Positions 16,734-24,851 of a DNA stretch of 64,000 nt are shown one piece after another (the stretch's first letter is position 1; each line of letters starts with the position of its first letter). Made by a program: the position numbers and the translations under genes. The stretch is from contig NZ_LWLB01000012.1 of the NCBI RefSeq assembly GCF_001905145.1, positions 62,001 to 126,000 on the forward strand, in the 5' to 3' direction. This DNA is from Nocardiopsis sp. TSRI0078. GTDB lineage: Bacteria; Actinomycetota; Actinomycetes; Streptosporangiales; Streptosporangiaceae. The notes beneath the pieces are model-generated. The model was not told the origin of the DNA. It saw nothing but the letters and a program-made list of their open reading frames with translations, and did not search any database.

Positions 16734-17114
16734 TGCTGGTGTACGCCTTCCATGACGAGGGGACATCGTTTTGGGAGCGCTCCCATAAAAGAAACAGAGA
16801 AGTACCTTGATGTCAATCAAAGCACCTGGCACCGCAACCCAACCGTTACGGGCCAAAAGCGGTGGTGGCGCCGGTGTCCTCGCTCCGGCCCCGCGCTCCG
16901 CGGCCCCGGTTCGCGGGCCGCCGCTCCCCGGCGTCCGCCGGGGCGTGTCCCCCTCGGACCTCTGCGAGGAGCCGGCCCGTACGGGTCGTCGTCAGGCGGC
17001 TGTCAGGCGCTGTTCGACCGGCTCCTCACCGAGGTCCCGTCCGTCGCTCCCTCTCCGTGCCGCCGGCCGGCCCGTGGAGGCGGGAGGGCCCCGCGGACCG
17101 GCCGGCGTCTCCGG
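16734..17114. other. Intergenic region with bglC promoter and metI 3' region
   Basis: The left third carries the bglC regulatory site and a relatively AT-rich stretch (16786-16860) with a minus-strand TTGACA at 16811-16816. The rest has no supported gene. Near 17062-17106 a 9-bp stem (GCCGGCCGG/CCGGCCGGC) with a long loop may end the metN-metI transcript. Confidence 0.55.
16772..16785. promoter_or_regulatory. CebR/CelR operator TGGGAGCGCTCCCA
   Basis: A perfect 14-bp palindrome identical to the binding box described for Thermobifida CelR and Streptomyces CebR. It lies between a minus-strand TTGACA (16811-16816) and the bglC start, so bound repressor would block initiation. Confidence 0.92.
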
Positions 17115-17849
17115 TCAGCGCCGGGACAGCCTGCGCACCAGCAGGTCGCCCAGGCTCTGCGCGATCTGCACGATCGCGATGAGCAGGATGACGGTGGCCC
17201 ACAGGTAGTGGTCGTTGAAGCGCTGGTACCCCTCGCGGATGGCCAGGTCGCCCAGGCCGCCGCCACCGATGGCGCCGGCCATCGCCGAGTAGGAGATGAG
17301 GGTGACCACGGTCATCACCAGCCCCGCGATGAGGCCGGGGAGCGCCTCGGGCAGCATGACCTTGCCCACGATGGTGGAGCGGCGGGTGCCCATGGCGTGC
17401 GCGGCCTCGATCACCCCGCGGTCCACCTCCCGCAGGGAGGTCTCCACCAGCCGGGCGAAGAACGGGATCGCGCCGATGCTCAGGGGCACGACCGCGGCCG
17501 TGGGTCCCAGGGTGGTGCCCACCAGGAGGCGGGTCAGGGACAGCACCGCCACCATCAGCACGATGAACGGCAGCGAGCGGCCGACGTTGACGATCCCGCT
17601 GAGCACGGTGCGCACGGCCGGGGCGGGGGTGAGCCCGCCCTTGTCGGTGGTCACCAGCAGCACGCCCAGCGGCAGGCCGGCGAGGACGCTGAAGACGGTC
17701 GCCCACAGCACCATGTAGACGGTGTCCAGGGTGCCCAGCCACAGGTCGGGCCACATGGAGGGCCACGCCCGGACGAAGGCCGCGACGGAGTCCCAGGCGC
17801 TCGCGCCCTCCGTCGCCGCGGCGAGGATGAGGGAGGGATCGGTGGTCAC
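17115..17849 (-). CDS. metI: D-/L-methionine ABC transporter permease MetI
   Basis: Permease of 244 aa with about five hydrophobic spans and the cytoplasmic EAA loop (EAAHAMGTRRSTIVGKVMLP) that docks on the ATPase. It overlaps metN by 4 nt (GTGA, start GTG at 17847-17849), so translation is coupled. Together with MetN it would import methionine; the substrate-binding lipoprotein MetQ normally completes the operon but is not found in this window. Confidence 0.93.
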   Translation of the reverse strand: MTTDPSLILAAATEGASAWDSVAAFVRAWPSMWPDLWLGTLDTVYMVLWATVFSVLAGLPLGVLLVTTDKGGLTPAPAVRTVLSGIVNVGRSLPFIVLMVAVLSLTRLLVGTTLGPTAAVVPLSIGAIPFFARLVETSLREVDRGVIEAAHAMGTRRSTIVGKVMLPEALPGLIAGLVMTVVTLISYSAMAGAIGGGGLGDLAIREGYQRFNDHYLWATVILLIAIVQIAQSLGDLLVRRLSRR

Positions 17850-18814
17850 TTCGCGGCCTCCTCGACCAGCAGACCGTGGTCGGACAGGTAGGTCAGCGCC
17901 TGGTCCCGGCGCTCGCCCCGCAGGTCCACGCTCAGGCGGCCCACGGACTGCCCGGCGACCTCCTCCACACCGCCGCCGAGGATGTTGACGTCCACGTCGA
18001 AGCGGCGGGTGAGCTCGGACATGAGCGGCTCGTCGAAGGAGCGCGGGTAGGTGACGTAGACCGTCTCCGGTCCGCTGTGGGCGGGCAGCGGGAAGAGCGA
18101 CCGCGCCAGCAGCGAGCCGGGGGTGCCGATGAGGTCCAGGACCCGTCCGGACTCGCGGAACCCGCCGGCCTCCATGATCGCCGCGGAGTCGCAGATCCGC
18201 TTGATCACGTTCATCTCGTGGGTGATCAGCAGGATGGTCAGGCCGAGCTCGTCGCGCAGGCGGCGCAGCAGGGTGAGGATGGACTCTGTGGTGTCGGGAT
18301 CGAGGGCGGAGGTGGCCTCGTCGCTGAGCAGCACCTTGGGGCGCGAGGCCAGCGCGCGGGCGATGCCCACCCGCTGCTTCTGCCCTCCGGAGAGCTGGGA
18401 GGGGTAGGCGCGCGCCTTGTCGCCGAGCCCCACGAGTTCGAGGAGCTCGCCCACGCGCGCCCGGCGGCGGGCGCGGTCGACGCCGGAGACCTCCAGGGGA
18501 AAGCCCACGTTGCCCGCGACGGTGCGCGAGGACAGCAGGGCGAAGTGCTGGTGGACCATGCCGATGCCGCGGCGGGCCGCCCGCAGGCGAGCGCCCCGCA
18601 GCGCGGTGAGCTCCTCGCCCGCGACGCGGACCGTTCCCGCGTCGGGGCGTTCCAGGAGGTTGACCGAGCGCAGCAGGGTGCTCTTGCCCGCGCCGCTCTG
18701 GCCCACGACCCCGAAGATCTCGCCGGGCTCGACGTGCAGGTCGACCCCCCTCAGGGCCTCCACCCGGTGCTTCTTCAACCTGTAGGCCTTGTGCAGGCCC
18801 ACTGCGTCAATCAC
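17846..18814 (-). CDS. metN: Methionine ABC transporter ATPase MetN with NIL domain
   Basis: ATP-binding subunit of 322 aa. Walker A is GQSGAGKS (39-46), signature LSGGQKQ (141-147), Walker B VLLSDE (161-166) followed by ATSALDP. The C-terminal region (about 240-318) has the NIL-domain pattern that senses intracellular methionine and causes transinhibition. Start GTG at 18812-18814 with GGGAAG upstream. First gene of the metN-metI pair; no clear S-adenosylmethionine riboswitch was recognised upstream. Confidence 0.93.
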   Translation of the reverse strand: MIDAVGLHKAYRLKKHRVEALRGVDLHVEPGEIFGVVGQSGAGKSTLLRSVNLLERPDAGTVRVAGEELTALRGARLRAARRGIGMVHQHFALLSSRTVAGNVGFPLEVSGVDRARRRARVGELLELVGLGDKARAYPSQLSGGQKQRVGIARALASRPKVLLSDEATSALDPDTTESILTLLRRLRDELGLTILLITHEMNVIKRICDSAAIMEAGGFRESGRVLDLIGTPGSLLARSLFPLPAHSGPETVYVTYPRSFDEPLMSELTRRFDVDVNILGGGVEEVAGQSVGRLSVDLRGERRDQALTYLSDHGLLVEEAAK

Positions 18815-19244
18815 GGTCTTCCCATCGACGTCTCAACGGTGGTGCCACGACACGGCCGCCTGGCGGCGGTCGGCGCCACACGGTGGTGTCCGCCCAGGTG
18901 GGCGTCGTGGGCGCTTGGTCGTATGCGGGATACCTCACGCTTTCAACACAACCATGAGCGCATGGGTCGGTTCGCCGGAATCGCACCCTGTGGCTAGGTT
19001 ATGTGGGCCACACCAAGGCCCTCACCGCACGGTGGAATCGTCCCGTCTCTCCCGAATCCCCGTACGAGTGCCTACACTCATGACCATCCCGTTACCTCCC
19101 GCCCCCGCCCGCAGGCGCGCGAGAGGCCGGGGCCGCGGACGCACCGGTAGCCGCGGGCCCCGCCCGGGGAAGACGAGAAACAGTGCCCGCCCCGCCCCCG
19201 CCGTCCGCGGGAGGGCGCGAGCGGGTTCAAGGAGCGACCACACC
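18815..19244. other. Divergent intergenic region metN / envelope protein
   Basis: 430 bp. On the plus side, TACACT at about 19073-19078 looks like a -10 box for the downstream gene, which argues against translation starting at the ATG at 19080. Nothing else could be supported, including no confident riboswitch for metN. Confidence 0.5.
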
Positions 19245-20288
19245 GTGCAGTCCGACCACCAGAGCCGAGTGGACGATTTCGCCGACTTCTGGGCTCCCGA
19301 TCCCACCGACCCCGCCTGGGTCGACCGGGCCGAGGCCATGGCCGCCGCCCTCCCCGCGCTCCTTCGTCCCGGCCGCGCGCGGGTGGCCGCCCTCGCGCTG
19401 GCCCTGTTCGGGGCCTTCCTGGCCCTTCCCCAGACAGCCGTCTCGGCGCTGCCGGCGGAGCCCGAGAGCATGAGCTCCCTCAAGGAGCGCGCCGAGGCCC
19501 TGGGCGAGGAGTACAACGGCGACCTGCGGGACATGGAGGGCGTCATCCAGGAGGCCGAGCTCGCCCAGGAGCGCGCCGAGGGCACCCGGGAGGACGTGGA
19601 GGCCGCGCGCGAACAGGTGCGGGCCCTGGCGGTGGCCACCTACACCAGCGGCGGGGTCGACCCGTCGATGTCGCTGTTCGTCGAGACCGAGCCCGACGAG
19701 GTCATCGACCGGGCGGTGGTGATCGACTACCTGTCCACCAGCAACCAGGACAAGATCGACCAGCTCGCCCAGGCGCTGAGCCGGGACGAGACCGCCCAGG
19801 AGGCCGCGGAGGAGCGGCTGGAACAGGCCGAGGAGGACCTCCAGGAGCTGGAGGACCGCCGCATGGAGGTGCAACGGCTGATCGCCGCCCACCCCGAACA
19901 GCCCATGGGCGGCCCGCTCAACATCACCCCGCGCACCGAGCAGATGCGGGCCCTGGTCATCGAGAAGTTCGGCGAGGGCAGGGACGTGGGCGGTGTGGGC
20001 TGCTACCGGGCGGTCGGCGGCTGGGTGGTCGGCGAGCATCCCAAGGGCCGGGCCTGCGACTTCATGCTGAACCCCAACGGGAACATGCCCTCACAGGAGC
20101 AGGTCGACCGGGGCTGGGCGATCGCGGAGTGGGCCAGGGAGAACGCCGAGGACCTGGAGATCATGTACGTCATCTACCGCCAGCAGATCTGGGACAGGCG
20201 CCGGGGCGACACGGACTGGCGTGCGATGGCCGACCGCGGCAGCGTCACCCAGAACCACTTCGACCACGTGCACATCTCGATGTGGTGA
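19245..20288 (+). CDS. Exported coiled-coil protein with ARB-07466-like C-terminal domain
   Basis: Protein of about 347 aa. A hydrophobic export segment (about 47-66, ALALALFGAFLALPQTAVSA) is followed by a coiled coil (about 75-210) and a C-terminal domain with a conserved HPKGRACDFM block and a terminal DHVHISMW. This is the ARB-07466-like domain common in secreted actinobacterial proteins; His/Asp spacing resembles M15-type metal sites. It probably acts on or binds the cell wall. Start GTG at 19245 with AAGGAG upstream; an ATG at 19080 abuts a -10-like TACACT and is less likely. Confidence 0.78.
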   Translation: MQSDHQSRVDDFADFWAPDPTDPAWVDRAEAMAAALPALLRPGRARVAALALALFGAFLALPQTAVSALPAEPESMSSLKERAEALGEEYNGDLRDMEGVIQEAELAQERAEGTREDVEAAREQVRALAVATYTSGGVDPSMSLFVETEPDEVIDRAVVIDYLSTSNQDKIDQLAQALSRDETAQEAAEERLEQAEEDLQELEDRRMEVQRLIAAHPEQPMGGPLNITPRTEQMRALVIEKFGEGRDVGGVGCYRAVGGWVVGEHPKGRACDFMLNPNGNMPSQEQVDRGWAIAEWARENAEDLEIMYVIYRQQIWDRRRGDTDWRAMADRGSVTQNHFDHVHISMW

Positions 20289-20795
20289 CTCCGGGCGGTC
20301 GGCGACCCCCGGTACCCGCCGGGGCCCGTCGGCCGCCCGCGTCGGAGACTCCCCCGGCGGGGCGGCTGATCCGACGCCTGAGCGCGGTCAGGAGCACCGA
20401 ACACCGGAAAGGGCTCCTTTACCCCGAACGAGGCGTGTGCGTCCACCGCACGGAATCACGATTGCGTCACGCGCACGAGAGCTCCTGCACAACCGACACA
20501 AAACAGTGACGATTCCCCCCTCCGACCCCGGTCCGACCTGCCCCCGGGCCCTTGGTCACAGCTAGGATGCACACGTTCCGGCCCGGTCCGAGGAACCCCT
20601 CGACCCCCTCCGGCCTCCAACAGAACTGGTGGCCGGCGTCCCGGTCTGCCGGAACCCTCCTCACGCACACGGGGAAAGCCCCGCCCCACGCCCCCGCTTT
20701 CGCCCGCGGCAGGGCCGCGCGGGAAGTCGTGAGAACCCATCGGCGCACACACGCGTCCCAGACAACACGGTCAGCACACACGGGCGAGGGGAGCC
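20289..20795. other. Intergenic region between two envelope genes
   Basis: 507 bp without a supported gene. Its left edge holds a long hairpin (20293-20338). A TTGGTC/TAGGAT pair around 20551-20577 could be a promoter for the downstream gene, with a leader of about 215 nt. Confidence 0.45.
20293..20338 (+). terminator. Long GC hairpin after the ARB-07466-like gene
   Basis: Imperfect stem formed by GGGCGGTCGGCG on the left and the matching CGTCGGCCGCCC on the right with an inner CCCCCGG/CCGGGG pair, 5 nt after the stop codon. No U-tract, as is common for actinobacterial terminators. Confidence 0.6.
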
Positions 20796-21872
20796 ATGAG
20801 CGAAAACGGACCTTACAACCAGCCACCGCAGAACCCCTACGGTGGCGGGGACAACAGTGGGGGCCAGCCGCCCTTCGGTCAGCCCTACGGCGACCCCAAC
20901 ACGGGCGGACAGCCCGGCTACGGTGCCCCCGGGACCGGCGGCCAGCCCGGCTACGGCGCCCCCGCGGGCTTTCCCGGTGCACAGGAACAGCAGATGTACG
21001 CGGGCGGCCAGCCGCCCTACCCCGGCGGTCCGGGCGGTCCCGGCGGCCCCGGCGGCCCCGGCTACCCCCCGCAGCAGCCGCAGCAGCCGCAGCCCCAGGG
21101 CGGCGGCAGCAAGGCGGGCCTGTGGGTCGTGATCGGCGGCGGTGCCGTGATCATCGTCCTGGTGATCGCGGTCGTGGTCATGCTCGTCACCAACGGCGGC
21201 GGCAGCGACCAGGTCGCCCCGCAGCCCGACCCGGGCCCCTCCCAGGGGACCGAGGAGACCACCGCCGAGGGCGGAGGCGAGGAGGAGCCCGCGCCCGACA
21301 CCGACGCGGCCCCCGCGGGCGAGCCGCCCTACTCCGTTCCGGCCGAGCCCTGCAACGCCTTCACCGACCAGGTGGTCTCCGACTTCCTGATCCCCGACGG
21401 CGGCGACAAGTCCGTCCACGACGAGAGCTCCACCTGCAGCACCCTGGACGCCGCGGTCCCCGAGGGCAACCCGGCCGAGGGCTACGCGGCCTTCGAGATC
21501 GTCTACGAGACCCCCTACTCCGCGTCCGACTCCGTCGAGGCCGCCACGAGCGACTTCAAGGCCAGCGTCCAGGAGGCCACCGGCGAGGACCCCTACCTCG
21601 ACTACTACAAGGCCGAGGACGTGAAGGAGAGCAAGGAGGTGGACCTCGGCGACGAGGCCCACTACGTCCTCACGAAGTACGACTTCCTGGGCGACAAGGT
21701 CCCCCAGGCCGTGATGATGATCCGCAGCGCCAACCTCAACATCCGGATCGAGTACCAGCTGCACCCGCCCTTCGGCGAGGAGGACTCCTCGGAGGACCTG
21801 GTCATGCCCGACAACGTCGAGGAGATCATGCTCAACGCCGGCGCCGACGCGCTGGCCGTGGTCGGCACCTGA
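20796..21872 (+). CDS. Single-pass membrane protein with Pro/Gly/Gln-rich cytoplasmic N-terminus
   Basis: Protein of 358 aa. Residues 1-105 are low complexity (repeated GGQPGYGAP and PGGPGG units, then a QPQQPQ run), followed by one transmembrane helix (about 110-130, VVIGGGAVIIVLVIAVVVML), an acidic linker and an extracellular domain of about 175 aa with two cysteines (PCNAF, STCST). The layout is common in actinomycete surface proteins of unknown role. ATG at 20796 with GAGGGGAG upstream. It converges on metE across a strong hairpin. Function not recognised. Confidence 0.82.
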   Translation: MSENGPYNQPPQNPYGGGDNSGGQPPFGQPYGDPNTGGQPGYGAPGTGGQPGYGAPAGFPGAQEQQMYAGGQPPYPGGPGGPGGPGGPGYPPQQPQQPQPQGGGSKAGLWVVIGGGAVIIVLVIAVVVMLVTNGGGSDQVAPQPDPGPSQGTEETTAEGGGEEEPAPDTDAAPAGEPPYSVPAEPCNAFTDQVVSDFLIPDGGDKSVHDESSTCSTLDAAVPEGNPAEGYAAFEIVYETPYSASDSVEAATSDFKASVQEATGEDPYLDYYKAEDVKESKEVDLGDEAHYVLTKYDFLGDKVPQAVMMIRSANLNIRIEYQLHPPFGEEDSSEDLVMPDNVEEIMLNAGADALAVVGT

Positions 21873-21898
21873 CCGGTTCCCGGACGGCATGACGTGAG

Positions 21899-21934
21899 GA
21901 GAGGGGGCCGCGGCGTTCGCCGCGGCCCCCTCTC
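21899..21934. terminator. Bidirectional hairpin between convergent genes
   Basis: Perfect 17-bp stem (left arm GAGAGGGGGCCGCGGCG) with a TT centre, located between the convergent membrane protein and metE. It can serve both transcripts. Confidence 0.85.
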
Positions 21935-21974
21935 CCGTGCCGCCCCTCCGGTGGGGCGGCCCGGTGGCGGGGGC

Positions 21975-24290
21975 TCAGGCTCCGGGCAGGTCGGCGCGCA
22001 CCCGGCGGGCCGCCTCCACCATGTTGCGCAGGGCCCGCTCCGCCTCGTCGTAGCCGCGCGTCTTGAGGCCGCAGTCCGGGTTGACCCACAGGTTCCCGGC
22101 GTCGATGTGCGCGACCGCCAGCCGCAGCGCCCCCTCGATCTCCTCCACCGAGGGCACCCTCGGCGAGTGGATGTCGTACACGCCCGGCCCGATCCCGCGC
22201 CTGTAGCCGCGTTCGCCGAGGTCGCGCACCAGCTCCATGCGCGAGCGTGCGGCCTCCACACTGGTGACGTCGGCGTCCAGGGCCTCGATCCCGTCGACGA
22301 TCAGCCCGAACTCCGAGTAGCACATGTGCGTGTGGATGGTCGTGGACGGCGACACCCCGGAGGTGGCCAGGCGGAAGGAGCCCACCGCCCAGTCCAGGTA
22401 CTCCGCGCGCCGCTCCTTTCGCAGCGGCAGCAGTTCGCGCAGGGCCGCCTCGTCCACCTGGATGTGGCGGATCCCGGCGCGCTCCAGGTCGGCGGCCTCG
22501 TCGCGCAGCGCGAGGCCCACCTGGCGGGCGGTCTCGCCCAGCGGCTGGTCCGTGCGCACGAACGACCAGGCGAGCATGGTCACCGGACCGGTCAGCATGC
22601 CCTTGACCGGCTTGTCGGTGCGCGACTGGGCGTAGGTGGTCCACTCGACCGTCATCGGCTCGGGGCGCGAGACGTCGCCGAACAGGATCGGCGGGCGCAC
22701 GCACCGCGAACCGTAGGACTGCACCCAGCCCTTCGACGTGGTGGCGTAGCCCTCCAGCTGTTCGGCGAAGTACTGGACCATGTCGTTGCGCTCGGGCTCG
22801 CCGTGCACGAGCACGTCCAGGCCGATCTCCTCCTGGAGGGCGACGACCCGGTCGATCTCCGCACGCAGGAGCTGCTTGTAGCCTTCCTCGGCCAGCTCTC
22901 CCCGGCGGTGCGCGGCGCGGGCCCGGCGCAGCTCCGGGGTCTGCGGGAACGACCCGATCGTGGTCGTGGTGAGCGGGGTCCGCGTGGGCGCGCCGCGGTC
23001 CCGGGGCCGCTCGCGGGCCTCCGGGCCCAGCGCGTCCAGGCGTGCGCGCACGCGGGGGTCGGTGAAGGCCGGGGGCCGGACGCCGCCCTCTCCCGTGTAC
23101 TCGGCCTCGGCCCCCTCGGAGAGCACACGGCCGAGCAGGGCCGCCTCCTCCGCCTTCTGCCTGGCGAAGGCCAGGGCCCCGCGCAGCTCGGGGGCCAGGG
23201 AGGTCTCGGCGTCCAGGTCCAGGGGCACGTGCAGCAGGGAGCACGAGGTGCTCACGGTGAGCTCGTCGGTGAGGGCGAGCAGGGTGCCGAGCGCGGCCAC
23301 GGCGGACGGGACGTCGGTGCGCCAGACGTTGCGTCCCTCCACCACGCCCGCGACCAGGCGGGTGGAGCCCAGGCCGGAGACCTTCACCAGGTCGTCCACG
23401 CCCTCGTCGTCCGTGACCAGGTCCAGGCCCACGGCCTCGACCGGGGAGTCCTTGAGGACACGCAGGGCGGGCGCGCCGATGGAGCCGAAGTAGGTGGAGA
23501 CCAGCAGGGAGGGGCGGTCGGAGAGGGAGCCCAGGCGCTGGTAGGCGCGCTCCAGTCGGCTGACGGCGGCGCGTCCCTCGTCGGTGGCCAGGATCGGCTC
23601 GTCCAGTTGGACCTCGGTGGCGCCGGCGGCCCTCAGCTCGCCGAGGAGCCGGGCGTAGGCGTCCAGGAGCTGGTCGAGCAGTTCGAGGGGCTCCCACCCC
23701 TCGGGTGCGTCGTCCGCGGCCTTGGCCAGCATCAGGAAGGTGAGCGGTCCGACCAGGACCGGACGGGTGTGGAAGCCCGCTTCGGCGGCCTCGCGGAACT
23801 CGGCGACAGGCTTGTCACCGACCAGGCGGGGGCGGGTGCTCGGCGAGAGCTCGGGGACCAGGTAGTGGTAGTTGGTGTCGAACCACTTGGTCATCTCCAG
23901 CGGCGGCGCGCCCTGCTCGCCGCGGGCGAGGGCGAAGTAGCGGCGCAGCTCCCCGTCCCGGTGCTCCGCGGCGGCGGGCGGGGAGAAGCGGGAGGGGACC
24001 AGGTCGAACAGGACCGCGGTGTCCAGGACGTGGTCGTAGTAGGAGAAGGTGTTGGACGGGATGTCGTCCACGCCGGCCTCGCGCAGCTGGGCGTAGACGC
24101 CCCGGCGCAGGTCGGCCGCGACCGCGTCCAGTTCCCGGGCGCTGGTCTCGCCCCTCCAGTAGGACTCGCTGGCGCGCTTGAGCTCCCGGTCGGGGCCGAT
24201 GCGCGGGTAGCCGTGCACGGTGGAGCGCACGGAGGGCCGGGGCGCGCCCGGAGGGGCGAAGGCCCCCGAAGGCCTGGGTGTCTCGGGCAT
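21975..24290 (-). CDS. metE: Cobalamin-independent methionine synthase MetE
   Basis: Enzyme of 771 aa that transfers a methyl group from 5-methyltetrahydropteroyl-triglutamate to homocysteine, the last step of methionine synthesis without B12. The N-terminal half opens with VHGYPRIGPDRELKRA; the C-terminal catalytic barrel has DVLVHGEPERNDMVQYFAEQ, IHTHMCYSEF and NPDCGLKTRG, carrying the zinc-binding His and Cys residues. Start ATG at 24288-24290 with GAGGGAGAG upstream. A cobalamin riboswitch in its leader should switch it off when B12 is abundant, leaving MetH (not in the window) to do the job. Confidence 0.96.
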   Translation of the reverse strand: MPETPRPSGAFAPPGAPRPSVRSTVHGYPRIGPDRELKRASESYWRGETSARELDAVAADLRRGVYAQLREAGVDDIPSNTFSYYDHVLDTAVLFDLVPSRFSPPAAAEHRDGELRRYFALARGEQGAPPLEMTKWFDTNYHYLVPELSPSTRPRLVGDKPVAEFREAAEAGFHTRPVLVGPLTFLMLAKAADDAPEGWEPLELLDQLLDAYARLLGELRAAGATEVQLDEPILATDEGRAAVSRLERAYQRLGSLSDRPSLLVSTYFGSIGAPALRVLKDSPVEAVGLDLVTDDEGVDDLVKVSGLGSTRLVAGVVEGRNVWRTDVPSAVAALGTLLALTDELTVSTSCSLLHVPLDLDAETSLAPELRGALAFARQKAEEAALLGRVLSEGAEAEYTGEGGVRPPAFTDPRVRARLDALGPEARERPRDRGAPTRTPLTTTTIGSFPQTPELRRARAAHRRGELAEEGYKQLLRAEIDRVVALQEEIGLDVLVHGEPERNDMVQYFAEQLEGYATTSKGWVQSYGSRCVRPPILFGDVSRPEPMTVEWTTYAQSRTDKPVKGMLTGPVTMLAWSFVRTDQPLGETARQVGLALRDEAADLERAGIRHIQVDEAALRELLPLRKERRAEYLDWAVGSFRLATSGVSPSTTIHTHMCYSEFGLIVDGIEALDADVTSVEAARSRMELVRDLGERGYRRGIGPGVYDIHSPRVPSVEEIEGALRLAVAHIDAGNLWVNPDCGLKTRGYDEAERALRNMVEAARRVRADLPGA

Positions 24291-24433
24291 GAGCTTCTCT
24301 CCCTCGTCGAAAGCCGGGTACCGGCCGCGAGGCGAGGAGCGGGAACGCCGACGAACGCGCCGTGAGCGCGTACACCCGCCCCCAGCCCTCCCTCGGGGCA
24401 CGGGACCACCGGCGGCGCGCGTGCGCCGCCGGG

Positions 24434-24673
24434 TGGAGGCAGGTCTTCGGACTCGGGGGCGCGGGCGGTGCGGACACCGCTCCTCCTACTGGCCGCCGCT
24501 TCCCGGTTCCCGGCCTTTGCGACCGGATCACCAGTGCTTATGGCGACGCTCGTTCCCCCATACCGCTGCGGGGCAGTCCCGGATTCGCACCGGGTTCCCT
24601 CTTGCGACACGCCCCCTCCCCCGCCGGGCGGCGCCCGGACCTCGGGATGGCGCGTGTACCTTCCACGGCTGCA
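24434..24673 (-). ncRNA. Cobalamin (B12) riboswitch upstream of metE
   Basis: Read on the minus strand, the leader contains CCGGTGCGAATCCGGGACTG then CCCCGCAGCGGTA, the conserved core of the cobalamin riboswitch, and ends with GAGTCCGAAGACCTGCC, the canonical 3' P3/P1 segment. It lies about 145 nt upstream of the metE start. Expected effect: B12 binding lowers metE expression, by termination or by masking the ribosome site. Confidence 0.93.
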
Positions 24674-24851
24674 AGTATAGGGAGCGCCCCCCTTCGCCCC
24701 TGTACCCGGCGTACACCCCTTGTGTCCGGCCCGACGGCGTGAACCCCCGCCGCATGACCGGCGTCACACCCGATGTGAAGCGTTGCGCGGGCGGTCCTCC
24801 CCTGTCGTCGCCCGCGGACGTTCGTCTGACGATGGACGTGGAGATCCCCTC

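Noticed and set aside
18815-19060. SAM riboswitch upstream of metN
   Set aside because: I looked for SAM-I and SAM-IV-like cores on the minus strand and found no convincing conserved segment.
19080-19244. Upstream ATG start for the ARB-07466-like protein
   Set aside because: The ATG follows a -10-like TACACT by 1 nt and the added residues are a low-complexity Arg/Gly/Pro stretch; the GTG at 19245 has AAGGAG.
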